From: an uncultured Bacteroidales bacterium
Lineage (GTDB): Bacteria; Bacteroidota; Bacteroidia; Bacteroidales; UBA4417
Assembly: GCA_937965665.1 (NCBI GenBank)
Contig: CALCJE010000309.1
Location: forward strand, 1 to 7,016
Reading direction: 5' to 3'
DNA: 7,016 nucleotides
Below the pieces are notes generated by a model. The model was not told the origin of the DNA and did not search any database. It was given only the letters and a program-made list of their open reading frames with translations. Positions 5,814 through 7,016 of the stretch are shown here, piece after piece; within the stretch, counting starts at the first letter, position 1; every line of letters begins with the position of its first letter. Position numbers and translations under genes: made by a program.

Positions 5814-6176
5814 TTAAAACCTGTCGCCTTCAACCATCATGATGGTACAATCTTCGGTAACCCCGATTCCGGCTTTTGCAAGTCGTTGCTGAAATTCAGG
5901 ATTTTCGGTTCCGGGGTTAAAGATTACCCTTTCCGGTTTCAGGTTCAGAATATAATCGTAATAAACAGGCTGGTTTTGCGGACCCAGGTAAAGAGTAATG
6001 GTATGAATATCCTGTAGCGCAGGGAATCCCGACTGAACCGGTATTTTATCAATGAATCCTTCGCGGAGGCCCAGGGCAGTAACCGGGAATTGGCCTGCGG
6101 CCAGGGTTCGGACACAAATATTTGAAAACCTGCTTTCGCGCAGACTTGCACCAATAACCAGGGTTGACTTTACCAT
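5814..6176 (-). CDS. CoA-binding (YccU-like) protein
   Basis: A 120-residue single Rossmann-like domain of the CoA_binding_2 family (YccU type), related to the CoA-binding domain of succinyl-CoA ligases. Seen: VIGASLRESRFSN at residues 7-19 (nucleotide-binding loop and helix start), VTALGLREGFIDKIPV (32-47), TLYLGPQNQPVYYDYIL (61-77), FNPGTENPEF (86-95) and an ending with Cys110. Length and motif order are normal for stand-alone members in Bacteroidota. Known of the family: CoA binding in a small cytosolic protein; its physiological role is not settled. It starts 27 bases after the ppa stop, on the same strand, so it is probably expressed from the ppa transcript. Confidence 0.92.
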   Translation of the reverse strand: MVKSTLVIGASLRESRFSNICVRTLAAGQFPVTALGLREGFIDKIPVQSGFPALQDIHTITLYLGPQNQPVYYDYILNLKPERVIFNPGTENPEFQQRLAKAGIGVTEDCTIMMVEGDRF

Positions 6177-6203
6177 GAAATGAGCTAAAAGTTTTAAACG
6201 TTC

Positions 6204-6875
6204 CTACACTTCCCGAAGCAGAAGTTCAAGATTTTCGAAACGGCGTCGGTAATCATCGCCAGCTCTCCTAATAATTTCATGCGCTTCGTCGACACCAAAA
6301 GTGTGGGTTATTTCAACTCTTTTGTTCTGACCGGGCAGGTCTTTATAGGTGAGGAAATAATGTTTCAACCGGTCGATCACCAGGTCGGGACAATCGGAAA
6401 TGTTTTTGTAATCCCCGTAAACGGCATCGTTGCGCAACACACAAATGATTTTATCATCCGATTCGTCGCCGTCAAGCATCCTGAAACCACCTATTGGTAT
6501 GGCTTTAACCAGGATATCACCGTGCGAAATTACTTTTTCGGTCAGCACGCACACATCAATGGGGTCGGCATCGCCGATTATATTTTCGCGCCCCGATTTT
6601 TCCATGCAATATTCAGCTACCGACTTGCCGCTATAGGTTTGTGGCAGGAAACCGTACATGGCCGGCACTACGTTCGAATATTTCTGCGGGCGGTCCAGTT
6701 TCAGGTAACCGCTCACTTTGTCGACCTCGTATTTTACGGTATCGGTCGAAACCATTTCGATAAAGCAGGTAAGGCATTCGGGTGCTTCGTCGCCCAATTC
6801 AACGCCATGCCATGGATGCGATTTATATCTCAATCCCATCAGTTTACCGATAGGATCCATTATTTTATTTGACAT
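6204..6875 (-). CDS. ppa: Inorganic pyrophosphatase (family I)
   Basis: Soluble cytosolic enzyme that hydrolyses pyrophosphate to phosphate with Mg2+, pulling biosynthetic reactions forward. 223 residues from ATG (complement of 6873-6875). Active-site residues are in place: Lys48 and Glu50 in VKYEVDK, Arg62 in LKLDRP, Tyr74 in YGFLPQT, Asp102, Asp104 and Asp107 in GDADPIDV, and Asp135, Asp140 and Lys142 in MLDGDESDDK, with the same spacing as E. coli Asp97, Asp102 and Lys104. Tyr177 and Lys178 fit the late Tyr-Lys pair. It is longer than the roughly 175-residue E. coli enzyme, owing to an N-terminal extension and a 15-to-20-residue insertion (about 81-100) between GFLPQT and the Asp motif. 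I believe this is a common long form in Bacteroidota rather than an oddity. It probably heads a transcript with the CoA-binding gene. Confidence 0.96.
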   Translation of the reverse strand: MSNKIMDPIGKLMGLRYKSHPWHGVELGDEAPECLTCFIEMVSTDTVKYEVDKVSGYLKLDRPQKYSNVVPAMYGFLPQTYSGKSVAEYCMEKSGRENIIGDADPIDVCVLTEKVISHGDILVKAIPIGGFRMLDGDESDDKIICVLRNDAVYGDYKNISDCPDLVIDRLKHYFLTYKDLPGQNKRVEITHTFGVDEAHEIIRRAGDDYRRRFENLELLLREV

Positions 6876-6912
6876 TCCTACAAAGTGTTAGTTAAAAGCA
6901 AGCTGTTTTCTG

Positions 6913-6920
6913 CAAATGTA
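6913..6920 (-). promoter_or_regulatory. Possible -7 box of the ppa promoter
   Basis: On the minus strand TACATTTG matches TAnnTTTG exactly. It lies 37 bases from the ppa start codon, a typical leader length. No TTTG was found at the matching -33 position. Confidence 0.38.
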
Positions 6921-6964
6921 ACTATTTAGAATTTGCTGCTGGCTTTTGTTCGTTAAATTTCTGT

Positions 6965-7016
6965 TTATTCGGCAGGTAACTCATCGATATAGTAATATGT
7001 TCCCGGTGTATAAAGC
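6965..7016 (-). CDS. C-terminal end of an unidentified protein (cut by window edge)
   Basis: Reading leftward from the right edge, one frame gives sixteen residues, LYTPGTYYYIDELPAE, followed by TAA (complement of 6965-6967). The composition looks protein-like and the strand agrees with the genes downstream, with an 89-base gap before ppa. The piece is too short to assign a family, and a chance open frame cannot be ruled out. Confidence 0.4.
   Translation of the reverse strand, partial: LYTPGTYYYIDELPAE

Noticed and set aside
6279..6872. A 197-codon open frame on the plus strand opposite ppa
   Set aside because: The antisense gene is an unmistakable pyrophosphatase; the plus-strand translation shows no domain and has no promoter or conserved partner.

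Overview
The window looks like chromosome from a free-living or environmental anaerobe of the Bacteroidota, probably Bacteroidales. Four things point there: a secreted protein ending in a gliding/type IX secretion (CHU_C, 'type B') domain, absence of Shine-Dalgarno sequences, AT-rich -7 boxes of the TAnnTTTG type, and a hydG gene, which implies an [FeFe]-hydrogenase and so a fermentative anaerobe. No rRNA, tRNA, CRISPR array, insertion sequence or phage gene is visible. No gene-free stretch exceeds about 160 bases.

Plus-strand half (1-4343). The window opens inside the 3' end of rex, the NADH/NAD+-sensing repressor. It is followed by ribF (FAD synthetase with a riboflavin kinase domain whose signature motifs are eroded), a PhnP-like metallo-beta-lactamase-fold hydrolase, hydG (radical SAM tyrosine lyase that makes CO, cyanide and the iron synthon of the hydrogenase H-cluster), and two adjacent 85-residue paralogues of the TM1266-like 'iron-only hydrogenase system regulator' family. 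The 160-base gap before hydG holds a good match to a Rex operator, a second perfect dyad and a possible -7 box. A tract of seven GATGTNN heptamers separates hydG from the small regulator pair.

Minus-strand half (4344-7016). Reading leftward from the right edge: the last codons of an unidentified gene, ppa (family I inorganic pyrophosphatase), a CoA-binding (YccU-like) protein 27 bases downstream, and then the CHU_C protein, which converges on the hydrogenase genes.

The likely biological theme of the left half is redox control of hydrogen metabolism: Rex, a Rex box in front of hydG, and two small regulator-like proteins that probably belong to the hydrogenase system. hydE, hydF and the hydrogenase structural genes are not in the window. 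The right half is housekeeping plus one secreted surface protein.
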